Source: a virus. Taken from it: 30,723 nt of DNA. The first letter of the stretch is position 1. Each line of letters begins with the position of its first letter. The notes under the pieces are model-generated. The model saw nothing but the letters and a program-made list of their open reading frames with translations, was not told the origin of the DNA and did not search any database. The position numbers were made by a program, and so were the translations under genes. The DNA lies in the IMG/VR virus record IMGVR_UViG_3300029826_000016, positions 1 to 30,723 of that record. The stretch is one strand, 5' to 3'. Below are positions 17,301-24,790 of this stretch, one piece after another.

Positions 17301-18245
17301 AAAAACAACGATGGTCTGGTGCAGAAGGCCATTTTGGAAATGGACCCGTCTGGGCAGGCATTCGCAGGATTTCTCAAGAAATACATGCCTGACGAGTGGG
17401 CACAATATATGGAGGCTGGCGGCGGCGCAGATGGAAAGTCTTTTGCCGAAGCCGTTGCCAAGTCGCTCGGAAACCTGAACCGCGAACTGGACAGCATGAC
17501 GCGCCCATCTGGCGCGAATGCCAGCCGTGACTTTAATCTTGAAGCATGGAACCCAAACAAGCCAAAGACTTCCGGGATCGCCTCGAACCTATCTGGTCCA
17601 ACAGGAGGCGCAATCGCAGGCGGTCTTGCCCCGCTTCCGGATCAGGGCAGCACTGAGGACAACCTGAAAGCACGGGGCCTTGCCATTGCAGGCGGCGCTC
17701 TGGCTGGGTCTCGGTTCGGACGCAATGCGCTGCGGGACGTGGCGACGGCAGGCCCATCCGGCAAGCTCCCCAAGCTGATGAAGGACGTTCCCAAAGGCAC
17801 CCGCAAGCCCGGCCAGCGCCCTGATATTTCCGGAACCATTGCACGCGGCCATGAACAAGCTAGCGGCGTTCCTATTGCCAAGGCTATCGGAGGCGAAAAC
17901 ATGGCTTACCAAACTGCCAAACGCGAAGCGGAAGACATGGCGTCCCGCAATGTTGGCCTTGAAGAAATCCAGCGCCGCACGGGACTCGTTCCGATCTCAT
18001 ACAGAGGGCAGACCGTCTGGCGCGGCATGGGCGATGATATTACGCCATATGAGGCAAACCAGCTCTTCTATGAAGCCTTGAAACTTCCTCCCGGTGAGCG
18101 GGCAGAATGGGTGCAGGATATCCTGAACGAGGTCGGCCCGAAACTCGACACGCTGGAACTCGGCGGCAAGAAAGCTCCGCTCCAGTTGGGCGGGCAACGC
18201 ACGCCGATGGTGAAGCCGGGCAAAAACGCCCTCTCAGGCCAGTAG
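14337..18245 (+). CDS. Large internal ejection protein (1302 residues)
   Basis: This is the longest gene here and the last of the internal-protein set, overlapping its neighbour by 4 bases. The first 50 residues contain two similar short units (NKQTGEVLKRDEGGQWTKV and NPTSGEILINEGSGWGAV), resembling the N-terminal repeats of other phage ejection proteins. Most of the rest is helical with Ala/Gln-rich stretches, consistent with a protein that unfolds during ejection. Residues 858-869 (DFDGDGKKSAKE) form a second DxDxDG calcium-type loop, in front of a small-residue helix. I could not find a clear transglycosylase or peptidase motif by reading, although such domains are common in this class. 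P22 gp16 and T7 gp16 are functional counterparts. Confidence 0.75.
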   Translation: MSEYAVNKQTGEVLKRDEGGQWTKVQSARNPTSGEILINEGSGWGAVPKSAPAPSMAAEKPDFNAPMSLVSEGGPQSLGQMKIPGLQEYIVSKVNEEKGAKENRAQLRADATEAGRQAMAEAAKRMGVNSPFEMAMAGPALQISMLEGGRQVYDQAGVMMPDEAMGLNILNAQSLGIPAFASKQFREDLRQAHEDQPGSALAGEVVGSFVPGESIFQIGKMGYNRALKPVVSKLLPKGGSAAAKATRFGAHGAEQAGAWAGQNAAYQATTGASRRAAEEGRDPTFGDVVEGAVSGATDPINLVGPAAGMALNRIFTAVRSGGRTWTPKDRADYVSDLGGKSPGSGSILDAGMVGSDVDQRAERILINMLRDAGYTRDDISRSLSAFDQAAQGNLDLPVLTSRLKDVFIEQLGPEAEQVVQKFLQGGGVSAGQAGRMVQDASTQDYGRIGQFLEDSGNARLGSGSRWDTVQGAQEEMQRIGREGYQQIFAAPPQNPQAMEQMAADLNFFANSELSRPLKQVAAGKGMTVDQMIQQDPRQAAHWMQHTAGGLAQEAADNGNATLARAYGEMRSRLLNSLEAEGVAPGYRDARLKYGDEYGIVSAQNFGSRFFTKVQDTIGVKQLAEDYQALTPDQQAMARMSIRDEYNRLIGRHRTGAAPRMTQVDTESALAGLEEVLGPEGSALANDIRYGSDRLRRTQAVDQRQNSRTASNQEAKDFANNTVANPIMRKLGNALQTIGGDAALTSATGGHFAPILSMRAIARGMGENLARGRQGKIDDVTSLLLRDVGANPRPSMPGDIPPSTSPASAPQGIARSAPQQTTQGINALARNESGFVRPDAASAMMTAGGAGAGALNPIDFDGDGKKSAKERAMTAALYGGGAYAINRGVHGLDRLGRAPQGAATEFRVRPGESGSSRIQFRAGGERWDTLPTGFGSESEAMAQVQRLRAGKPLQADAIYGPPKDEFEAMFRNWWEQTQGSTAPRFAEAMKNNDGLVQKAILEMDPSGQAFAGFLKKYMPDEWAQYMEAGGGADGKSFAEAVAKSLGNLNRELDSMTRPSGANASRDFNLEAWNPNKPKTSGIASNLSGPTGGAIAGGLAPLPDQGSTEDNLKARGLAIAGGALAGSRFGRNALRDVATAGPSGKLPKLMKDVPKGTRKPGQRPDISGTIARGHEQASGVPIAKAIGGENMAYQTAKREAEDMASRNVGLEEIQRRTGLVPISYRGQTVWRGMGDDITPYEANQLFYEALKLPPGERAEWVQDILNEVGPKLDTLELGGKKAPLQLGGQRTPMVKPGKNALSGQ

Positions 18246-18284
18246 ATTTTCCAGAACAATCCACACAACTAACGGAGTGACCAC

Positions 18285-20564
18285 ATGGCCACTGCAATTC
18301 CTTTCGGGGACGTCCCACAGGTATACAATAACGGCAGCGCGCTTTCTGGCGGCAAGATCTATTTCTATGTGCCTGGAACCTCGACGCTTCGCACGCCGTA
18401 TTCTGACACGGCGCTTAGTGTTCCGACGACAAACCCGGTCTTGCTGAACTCTGCTGGCTGGCCTGCGACGAATATTTATCTCGATAGCTCACTGGCCTAT
18501 GATTACATTATCAAATCGGCAGACGATGCCGAAACTCTTTGGCCGCGCACGACCATTCCTTCGGCTTCTGCCGAGATGTCCGATGCAACTACGGCGGCGA
18601 TTGCTGCGCTCGACACAGAGGACGGTGACAGCATTGAGGCAACCGGCGTTGATACGTTCCGGACGGTCAAGCGGGTAACAACTAATTACACGACCCTGAA
18701 GGCTATCACCACACAGCAGGATAATGATATCATTTATGTCCTTGGCCGCGCCAGTGACGGGGATGGCGGTGAGAGGCATTTCCGCTGGGACAGTGCAGAC
18801 CTGTCAGCAAGCGTGATGATAGACACATCTGAAGGCATCTACGTTGCCCCTGATAGCGATCCGACGGGCGCTAGTGGAGCATGGGTGGCGCAGATCGACG
18901 GGCCAATCAAGCCGGAATGGTTTGGAGCAGTTCCTGATGCAGCATGGAATGATATTTCCGGCGCAACGGACAATTCCACGGCTATTGCAGGGATGCTGGA
19001 TGCTGTGGTTGGCCTCGGACTTGGTGCCAAGCATGAAATTGAACTGTCCGGCTTCTATTACATGGCTAGCAGTTATGCGTGGTCGCAGAATGCAGACCTT
19101 GTTTACACGATGCGCGGCCTGGGTGTGCGTGTCTGTGGTTTTGCCTTTGACGCAAACGACTTCACTGTGGGAAGCGGTTTCAGCTTCACAATAACTGGCG
19201 CCGCCAAGACCATGAATGTTCAGATCAAGGGCTTTTCGATTACAGTTTTCGATACGGCGCTGACTTCAGTTCCTACAGTTTCATCTGAGATCAGGCTGAT
19301 CAATGGACGTGGCATGGAGTTTGTGCGTAATCCAATTCCCGGGCTTCGTCAGTATCCTGAAATCAAGGTTGACGATATTCTGGTCGAGAGCGCCAACGGG
19401 CTCGATAGCGGCTTTACAACTCCCCTGCGGTTCGTCGGTGTGCGCGAACCTCGTGGCGCAAATGTTATGTCAAGGCAGTTCGATGCAGCAGCAAGTCTAA
19501 CAGATGCTTATGACGACACGTGGATTTGCTATTCCATGACCGCAGCAATTGAGTTTGATAATTGCTATGGGTCCCACTTTGAACGGAGTCATTTCCGTGG
19601 TGGTGCCTCTGGTGTGATCCATGATTCAGGTGTATCCGCCGAAGGCGGAACATTCTGGGAATGCACGTCAATACTTTGCAAGAACGGTGTTTATCGGGAT
19701 GGAGACTCCAATGAGCCGGCGTTCTATTGGCTCGGCGGACACATCAATTTCCGTGATGTTGGTGTGTATTTTGTCAAAGGGCAAAAGTCGGCAATCGAGG
19801 GCTGCCTGTTCTACGCGACAAACCTGTCTGGGAATGGAGATGGAAACACAACGCCGCAAGCCGTCTATTTTGGCAGCGGCTCAAGCACCGAAATGCGGGT
19901 TTCCAACAACAAGCTGTACTGGAATGCCGCAACCCACATCATGGATGGCAGCATCATCTACGTGGAATCAGCGGCATCAGCCGGAATGGATTATTACATT
20001 CATAACAATGTCTCATCAGATGGCCTGGATTACGGGTTCAAATCAACCAACAAGCACCGCGTTTTTGCCAATAACAACACCTGGCCTGCGACCGGAACAC
20101 GCAACTGGCATAATGGTGGATCATCTAACTACCAGTTTGAAGATTCTAACGGCAATCTCCGTCACATTTATGGGAACGGCGTTCCGAGCGATGCGAGTGT
20201 TGGGGACGATGGCGACTTCTATCACAACATGGCGGCCGCAGGTCATGACATATATTACAAGTCTGGTGGGTCATGGGCGTTCCTTTCTCCGAAATTTACG
20301 AAGGTCACTGCAACTGATGTGAATGCATCTGGAAAGTACCAGATTAGTGGTGCAGACGTTATAGATGCAAGTCGTGGTTTACGATTCCGTGCTATGACAT
20401 CAACTGGTATTGCAGACATTACAAATGCTGTGAACACCACTGACAAGGCAGACGGCAAGGCCGTATGGGATAGCACAAATAACCGAATAATGGTCGCGTC
20501 TGGACCGGCGGCAGCAGACCCGTGGTATTATGCTGATGGATCTGGATCAGTTACGCCGGCTTAA
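18285..20564 (+). CDS. Tailspike / receptor-binding protein
   Basis: A 759-residue protein with modular tailspike architecture. Residues 1-95 form the virion-attachment domain common to podovirus fibres (GGKIYFYVPGTSTLRTPYSD, then NPVLLNSAGWPATNIYLDSS). Residues about 205-560 show the right-handed beta-helix pattern: the entry motif KPEWFGAVPDAAWND, then many short strands with aromatic and asparagine ladders (VYFGSGSSTEMRVSNNKLYW). This is the fold of pectate-lyase-like endoglycosidase tailspikes. The final 150 residues are a separate beta domain probably used for trimerisation. Active-site residues cannot be assigned by reading. The ribosome site is CGGAGTGA. The 3' end overlaps the convergent methyltransferase gene by 14 bases. 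Confidence 0.85.
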   Translation: MATAIPFGDVPQVYNNGSALSGGKIYFYVPGTSTLRTPYSDTALSVPTTNPVLLNSAGWPATNIYLDSSLAYDYIIKSADDAETLWPRTTIPSASAEMSDATTAAIAALDTEDGDSIEATGVDTFRTVKRVTTNYTTLKAITTQQDNDIIYVLGRASDGDGGERHFRWDSADLSASVMIDTSEGIYVAPDSDPTGASGAWVAQIDGPIKPEWFGAVPDAAWNDISGATDNSTAIAGMLDAVVGLGLGAKHEIELSGFYYMASSYAWSQNADLVYTMRGLGVRVCGFAFDANDFTVGSGFSFTITGAAKTMNVQIKGFSITVFDTALTSVPTVSSEIRLINGRGMEFVRNPIPGLRQYPEIKVDDILVESANGLDSGFTTPLRFVGVREPRGANVMSRQFDAAASLTDAYDDTWICYSMTAAIEFDNCYGSHFERSHFRGGASGVIHDSGVSAEGGTFWECTSILCKNGVYRDGDSNEPAFYWLGGHINFRDVGVYFVKGQKSAIEGCLFYATNLSGNGDGNTTPQAVYFGSGSSTEMRVSNNKLYWNAATHIMDGSIIYVESAASAGMDYYIHNNVSSDGLDYGFKSTNKHRVFANNNTWPATGTRNWHNGGSSNYQFEDSNGNLRHIYGNGVPSDASVGDDGDFYHNMAAAGHDIYYKSGGSWAFLSPKFTKVTATDVNASGKYQISGADVIDASRGLRFRAMTSTGIADITNAVNTTDKADGKAVWDSTNNRIMVASGPAAADPWYYADGSGSVTPA

Positions 20565-21141
20565 GGTGGTAGAGTGCCCGGCAGGGTAGATGCCCCAGAT
20601 CATCGGCGCGTTTGATATGGATTGCCTGTTCAAGATGGAACCCGATAAGGTCAAACAGTTCCCGCCATTCTGAATCGTCCCGGAACATGCCGCCTGGCTG
20701 ATGTGCAGCGCACCGCTGTGTCCATTTGCGCGGATAGGCAGGAGAGCACAGGTCTTCGAGTATAATTACGTCCGAGGTGGCAATGGATCTGATCTGCTTC
20801 AGGAGCGGGATGGTGTTCTGCGCAGCGTGGTGAAGCACAAAGCTGACATGCACGATGTCATACGAGCCTTCAGGGAATGGCAGGGTGCATCCGTCATAGG
20901 TGAATCCTTCCGGGTGTGCATTATGACCGCCTTCTCCCTTCAGTGGTTTTTCCACGTCAATCATGTCGTAATGGACTGGAGAATATCGAAAGTCCTCCAC
21001 GAAATCTGAGCCGCCAACATCAAGAACGCGCTCGTTGCCGGTCAGGCAGAGCGACTGGATAAATCCAAGCTGTAGAGCATGGCGGTTCCTGTTTTTAAGC
21101 GTCCAGACGGAATCAAATCCGTGAATATTATCAAGAGGCAT
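20551..21141 (-). CDS. Class I SAM-dependent methyltransferase (moron)
   Basis: A 196-residue enzyme. The AdoMet-binding motif I is VLDVGGSDF (about residues 39-47), a motif II acidic end is MIDVEK, and the post-motif LPFPEGSYDIVHVSFVLHHA has the substrate-region pattern of Methyltransf_11-like enzymes. ATG 21141 is preferred because AAGGA lies just upstream; an in-frame TTG start at 21168 lacks such a site. It is on the strand opposite to the late genes and is closely preceded by a truncated acyltransferase gene. The pair sits right after the tailspike gene, so methylation of a cell-surface sugar is a reasonable guess. Substrate is unknown. Confidence 0.75.
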   Translation of the reverse strand: MPLDNIHGFDSVWTLKNRNRHALQLGFIQSLCLTGNERVLDVGGSDFVEDFRYSPVHYDMIDVEKPLKGEGGHNAHPEGFTYDGCTLPFPEGSYDIVHVSFVLHHAAQNTIPLLKQIRSIATSDVIILEDLCSPAYPRKWTQRCAAHQPGGMFRDDSEWRELFDLIGFHLEQAIHIKRADDLGHLPCRALYHLKPA

Positions 21142-21171
21142 TGCTTGTCCTTCGTGTTGATCTTCCAAGTG

Positions 21172-21375
21172 TTAAGACTGAGATGGGTGGGCCTGGAGCG
21201 GATGGCCGTAGAGCCACGCCATCAGGAAGCCGGAGAGGGCGAAGAACAGCATCACGCCAATATGGCCGGACTGGGGGTTGCGCCAGATCAGGCCGAGGTT
21301 TCCGGCATGTGCAAGGACGACGATCATGGCCGCCGCGCCGCGTAGGCCATCTAACTGAGGGATATTTTTTGACAT
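21172..21375 (-). pseudogene. Truncated O-acyltransferase (Acyl_transf_3), N-terminal fragment
   Basis: Acyl_transf_3 (OafA-like) integral membrane enzymes acylate O-antigen or peptidoglycan sugars and are usually 350 or more residues long. This frame has only 67, holding the N-terminal signature: IPQLDGLRGAAAMIVVLAHAG with the conserved HAG histidine, then GVMLFFALSGFLMAWLY forming the second membrane helix. It then stops after PLQAHPSQS. The methyltransferase gene begins 30 bases farther on, so the remaining membrane segments have been lost. I treat it as a remnant, although a short membrane peptide could still be made. The ATG has no good ribosome site and shares CATG with the start of the divergent gene at 21374. 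Confidence 0.65.
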
Positions 21376-21988
21376 GGATACTGAAGCCCGGATCAAAGGA
21401 ATTCTGAAGGAAGTACCAGGTGTTTGCGTCAACCAGCGCGGCAACCTGTGGCTTATCACAATTCTTCACGGATCGCATGCAGGTGCAAGGGAAAACGGGG
21501 TTTCCCTTGCCGAAGACATGCTGACCCGCTGGAAACGCGGAGAATACGGACCCGTCGAAATCGCGCACTCCGATCCGGTTACTGTCAGCGGAACGGACGA
21601 GCGCGGGGCGGTGCAGGAAGTAGAGTTACCGCCTGCACCGCCTACGCCTGAAATCGTGGAAAAGGTCATTGAAAACCCCGAAACGCAGGAACGGCTGGCA
21701 GAGGCGCTGCGCAAGTTGTCAGAAGCAGAAGCCAAACTGGATGCCCGCAAGGCTGCTGCCGATATTCCCCCGCCTGACATTGCAGACCTGATCCGCCTGA
21801 ACGAGAATTACGAGCGGACCAATGAGCGGCTTGTTGAAGGCTACCGGGATGCCATGCAGCGCGCGGAGCTGGCGCGGACACGGGATGGCACCTTTGAAGG
21901 CAAGTCCACCACGGAATGGCTGCGCAAGGCAGATCGCTATGACAGCGCGATCCGCTGGAACAAGGGCAGAAGCGCAGAGACCATCTAA
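21374..21988 (+). CDS. Coiled-coil hypothetical protein
   Basis: A 204-residue protein I do not recognise. Residues 1-80 form a compact alpha/beta domain (GILKEVPGVCVNQRGNLWLI, then DMLTRWKRGEYGPVEI). A Pro-rich link follows (ELPPAPPTPEIVEKV), then a long coiled coil (about 100-190) of Glu/Arg/Ala heptads, ending with a basic tail. The start codon has only a weak ribosome site and lies back to back with the divergent acyltransferase remnant. Codons 38-46 lie in a perfect 10-base inverted repeat, described separately. Its neighbours are membrane or coiled-coil proteins between tailspike and lysis genes; a role in virion or lysis is not established. Confidence 0.6.
   Translation: MDTEARIKGILKEVPGVCVNQRGNLWLITILHGSHAGARENGVSLAEDMLTRWKRGEYGPVEIAHSDPVTVSGTDERGAVQEVELPPAPPTPEIVEKVIENPETQERLAEALRKLSEAEAKLDARKAAADIPPPDIADLIRLNENYERTNERLVEGYRDAMQRAELARTRDGTFEGKSTTEWLRKADRYDSAIRWNKGRSAETI
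21485..21510. repeat. Perfect 10-base inverted repeat with 6-base loop
   Basis: GCAAGGGAAA at 21485-21494 is exactly complementary to TTTCCCTTGC at 21501-21510, with ACGGGG between. It lies inside the coding region of the gene starting at 21374. No T-run follows on either strand, so it is not a canonical rho-independent terminator. It may form an RNA hairpin in either transcript. Confidence 0.7.
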
Positions 21989-22009
21989 CTGACAGAAAAG
22001 GGGCGGGGC

Positions 22010-22420
22010 GTGACAGACGATGACCTGCACACGAGGCTTACGCTATTGGAGCGCACGGCAGTATCCAAGGATCAGCTTGTAGAGCGCGAAGACAAGCTGC
22101 TAGGTCGGTTTGACCAGCTGATGCAGCGTTATATTGCCCAGATCGCAGACGACCAGCGCCACCAGTTCAAGGTGTTTGGCCATGAAATGGCGGACCAGTT
22201 GCGGGCATCTGAAAAAAAGATGCAGGATGAACTGGATGCGAGGGATGCGCCAGCACAGCCTACCGAACAAGGTAGCAAGAAAAGCTGGCGTGGTGAGGCC
22301 ATGGACATGGCGCGCGGCAAGCATGGGGCAGACCTGAAATGGATCGGCATTGGCATGATTGCCATGGCTGTTGCTGCGATGATGTACGCGCCTTGGCTGA
22401 AGGCGTTTTTACCCAACTGA
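22010..22420 (+). CDS. Coiled-coil protein with C-terminal membrane anchor
   Basis: A 136-residue protein starting with GTG at 22010 behind a ribosome-like stretch (AAAAGGGGCGGGG). Residues 1-90 form a charged coiled coil (TRLTLLERTAVSKDQLVERE...). A basic segment follows, then one hydrophobic helix near the end (about 110-130, WIGIGMIAMAVAAMMYAPWL). This tail-anchored architecture with a cytoplasmic coiled coil resembles small phage proteins near lysis cassettes that are sometimes annotated as holin-like, but there is only one span. It is followed 13 bases later by a larger membrane protein, and the two may form a complex. Confidence 0.65.
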   Translation: MTDDDLHTRLTLLERTAVSKDQLVEREDKLLGRFDQLMQRYIAQIADDQRHQFKVFGHEMADQLRASEKKMQDELDARDAPAQPTEQGSKKSWRGEAMDMARGKHGADLKWIGIGMIAMAVAAMMYAPWLKAFLPN

Positions 22421-22433
22421 CAGGGGCTGACAG

Positions 22434-23720
22434 ATGAAAGATTTCCTGCAATCCGCGTGGAGCGGAACAAAGGCGTGTGCCTCATGGATGCGCCACCAGT
22501 TCGCTGCATTCTTTGCCAGCTTCTGGCTTTATACCATCCTCTGGACAGTGGTGTTCGGCGCCTTCTTCGTCCTCCTCTACATTGACGGCAAGTTCAGCCG
22601 CCATCTTGCGGACGGAGCAAATATCAATCCGCTTTCATTCCAGGTCATGGGGTGGGTGTATCGTCTGTTCGCAGCATCGTTCCTCATGGCAGCTGCCCGC
22701 TGTGCCTACAAGGGCATCAAGGGTGTATGGACTTTCCGCCTGCTTGGCGTGTTCGCTTCCATCATTGTCTGCATGCACGCCTTTGGGTTTGGGTTTGAGG
22801 CGCTGAGCGACAGGCGCGACCAGGCGATGGCGGCCCGCGAAATTGTGGAAGTCAAATCGCAGTCAAATGACGAGGTGATTGCAGCGCTAAAGGATCGTAA
22901 GGCGACGATTGATGCAGACCTTGACCGCGCCGTGGCAACGCTGGATGCAGAAATTACGCAATACATCACGGACGGCAAGAACAACGATTATCTGGCAGAC
23001 GATGCGCGCGCTCGCCGTAATACGCTTCAGGATGAGGCCCGACTGCAGAAACAGGAAATAGATGCCCAGATCATCGCCCTGATGACAGCGGGTGTCACGG
23101 ACAAGCAGGAGGCTGTCACGACGCAAGCGGAAGCCCGTCCATGGGCGCCGCTGTTTATTGGTATGGCCCAGCTTGCCACATGGTCAAAAGACCCGGGGGA
23201 TTGGGCCATCTATCTGTGCGCCATCGGGTTCATTATCTTCTGGGTTCTGCTGGGGGAGAGTATCGTCATCTTCCTGCCGGAACGCATTTACGTGATGCAC
23301 CTGCATGATCGGGAAGAACAGATCGACGCCAAGCGAAGCGAAGCAGCCAAGAAAGGCTGGGAAACCCGCAAGGCCAACGAGGAAAGCAAGCCCAAGGAAA
23401 ATATCCGCGTTCGTGACGATGGCTATTGGACAGAACGCATCCGGAAAGCGCTGAAGACCAAAATGCGCAATCCAACCGCTGAGGGTATGTGGAACACATA
23501 TTTCCCAGGTTTGGCTTCTGTTCATGAATTGCGTGGCAAGCTGAGTGTGCGGGTCAAGCGTGGGCAGCTTTCACAGCGGGACTTTGATTTTATCATGCGG
23601 GAAGGGGAGTTCGCACCACCCCCGCCGAAGGAATACCCGGTTGCGCGTCAGGATGAACCTGAAATCGAACCGGATAATGAGGATGATGAGGCAGGTAATC
23701 CTGCCGTAGCTGCTGAGTAG
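22434..23720 (+). CDS. Polytopic membrane protein with central coiled coil
   Basis: A 428-residue protein with about four membrane helices: approximately 23-50 (FWLYTILWTVVFGAFFVLLY), 70-92, 98-119 (LLGVFASIIVCMHAFGFGF) and 255-277 (AIYLCAIGFIIFWVLLGESI). Residues about 125-220 between the third and fourth spans form a charged coiled coil. The C-terminal 140 residues are soluble, with a basic helix (RSEAAKKGWETRKANEE), a region ending in LSQRDFDFIMREGEFAPPPP, and an acidic tail. No family is recognised. The location just before the endolysin gene makes a role in lysis or envelope remodelling plausible, but the protein is much larger than typical holins. A ribosome-like AGGGGCTGACAG precedes the ATG. 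Confidence 0.7.
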   Translation: MKDFLQSAWSGTKACASWMRHQFAAFFASFWLYTILWTVVFGAFFVLLYIDGKFSRHLADGANINPLSFQVMGWVYRLFAASFLMAAARCAYKGIKGVWTFRLLGVFASIIVCMHAFGFGFEALSDRRDQAMAAREIVEVKSQSNDEVIAALKDRKATIDADLDRAVATLDAEITQYITDGKNNDYLADDARARRNTLQDEARLQKQEIDAQIIALMTAGVTDKQEAVTTQAEARPWAPLFIGMAQLATWSKDPGDWAIYLCAIGFIIFWVLLGESIVIFLPERIYVMHLHDREEQIDAKRSEAAKKGWETRKANEESKPKENIRVRDDGYWTERIRKALKTKMRNPTAEGMWNTYFPGLASVHELRGKLSVRVKRGQLSQRDFDFIMREGEFAPPPPKEYPVARQDEPEIEPDNEDDEAGNPAVAAE

Positions 23721-23728
23721 GGCTGACC

Positions 23729-24790
23729 ATGCTTACCACACCCAACCTTGCAAGTTTCCTATTGGTCCGTGAGGGCTTCAGAAAACACGCCTATGACGAC
23801 GCCCAGCCCGATGTTGTCCTGACGGAAGACACGGAAATCAAGGGCACGCTCACCATCGGCGTTGGGACAACCCATTACCCCGATGGCCAGCCCGTCCGCT
23901 GGAATGATAGCGTGACCAAGCAGGAAGCCCTCGATTACCTGCAGCACTATATCCAGAACACGATTGAGCCGGCGCTGGAAAACCTCATTCATGTGCCGCT
24001 TGAACCGCACCAGTATGACGCCATCGGTTCTCTGCTCTACCAGTATGGCGAGCCTGAAGTCTCCGGCTGGCGGCTCATCAACCGGATCAACCGTGGCGAC
24101 GACTGGCGCAACATCATCCTGGAATGGGTGACCGGCACCGTCATGTGGCTTGGCCGCCCACTGTTCTGGCCGCGCCGTGTGGCAGAAGTGCTGATGTTCA
24201 TGGGCCTCGACTGGCGTGCAGGCGATAACGTGCCTCCTGATGCCAATATTATCGACGTAGTGGAGACCATGAAGCCGCCTGAGAAGCCGAAAGCGCTACC
24301 GCCCCCCGAACCGCCCAGCCCCAAGCCGGAGCCAGCCATGAACGACGCACAGGTGAAAGCGCGCACCGTATCCCTGCCGCCTGATTGGGATGAGATGACG
24401 GAGAGCGAGCAGGTCGCTTGGCTGAACGGATCTCAGGTGAAGCCGAAAGCCACGGCAGCGGTGCGCAAGAAGGCGGTCGTTGAGACTCCGAACGCAAAGC
24501 CTGAAACTCCGCCAAAGCCTATGGAGGACAGCAAGACCTTCAAGGGACTCTCCAAGAAGGAAAGCGGGCAGGAGGCCGTCATCATCGGCGGCACGGCAAC
24601 GGTGGTCACGGGCGCTATGCCGGTGGCCAAGGAAATGGCCGGGTTCTTCAAGTCCTATGACCTGAAAATCATTCTAATGGCGGGTCTGGCATTTGGCGGA
24701 ATCCTGCTGGCGGTTGGTGCATGGCGCTGGTGGCGCGGAGCGGTTATCGCTTGGCAAGGCCGTCAGGAGGCTGAAGGGCCTAAAATCTGA
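23729..24790 (+). CDS. GH24 lysozyme endolysin with C-terminal membrane segments
   Basis: This enzyme hydrolyses the glycan strands of peptidoglycan. Residues 1-165 fit glycoside hydrolase family 24: the catalytic Glu is E15 in VREGFRKHAYDD, with D23/D24 as candidate Asp and T42 in TLTIGVGTT. The spacing from the Asp to the Thr is about 18 residues, longer than in compact T4-type lysozymes. A late WPRRVAEVLMF helix matches the domain end. Residues about 190-290 are a Pro/Lys/Glu-rich linker. The last 70 residues contain one weak hydrophobic stretch (AVIIGGTATVVTGAMPVA) and one strong membrane helix (LKIILMAGLAFGGILLAVGA) with a WRWWRG tail. The enzyme would therefore be membrane-anchored. There is no N-terminal signal peptide. 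Confidence 0.85.
   Translation: MLTTPNLASFLLVREGFRKHAYDDAQPDVVLTEDTEIKGTLTIGVGTTHYPDGQPVRWNDSVTKQEALDYLQHYIQNTIEPALENLIHVPLEPHQYDAIGSLLYQYGEPEVSGWRLINRINRGDDWRNIILEWVTGTVMWLGRPLFWPRRVAEVLMFMGLDWRAGDNVPPDANIIDVVETMKPPEKPKALPPPEPPSPKPEPAMNDAQVKARTVSLPPDWDEMTESEQVAWLNGSQVKPKATAAVRKKAVVETPNAKPETPPKPMEDSKTFKGLSKKESGQEAVIIGGTATVVTGAMPVAKEMAGFFKSYDLKIILMAGLAFGGILLAVGAWRWWRGAVIAWQGRQEAEGPKI

Noticed and set aside
18285-20564. DUF-type lysozyme or depolymerase active site in the tailspike
   Set aside because: The beta-helix pattern is visible but I could not assign catalytic residues by reading, so no enzymatic activity is claimed.
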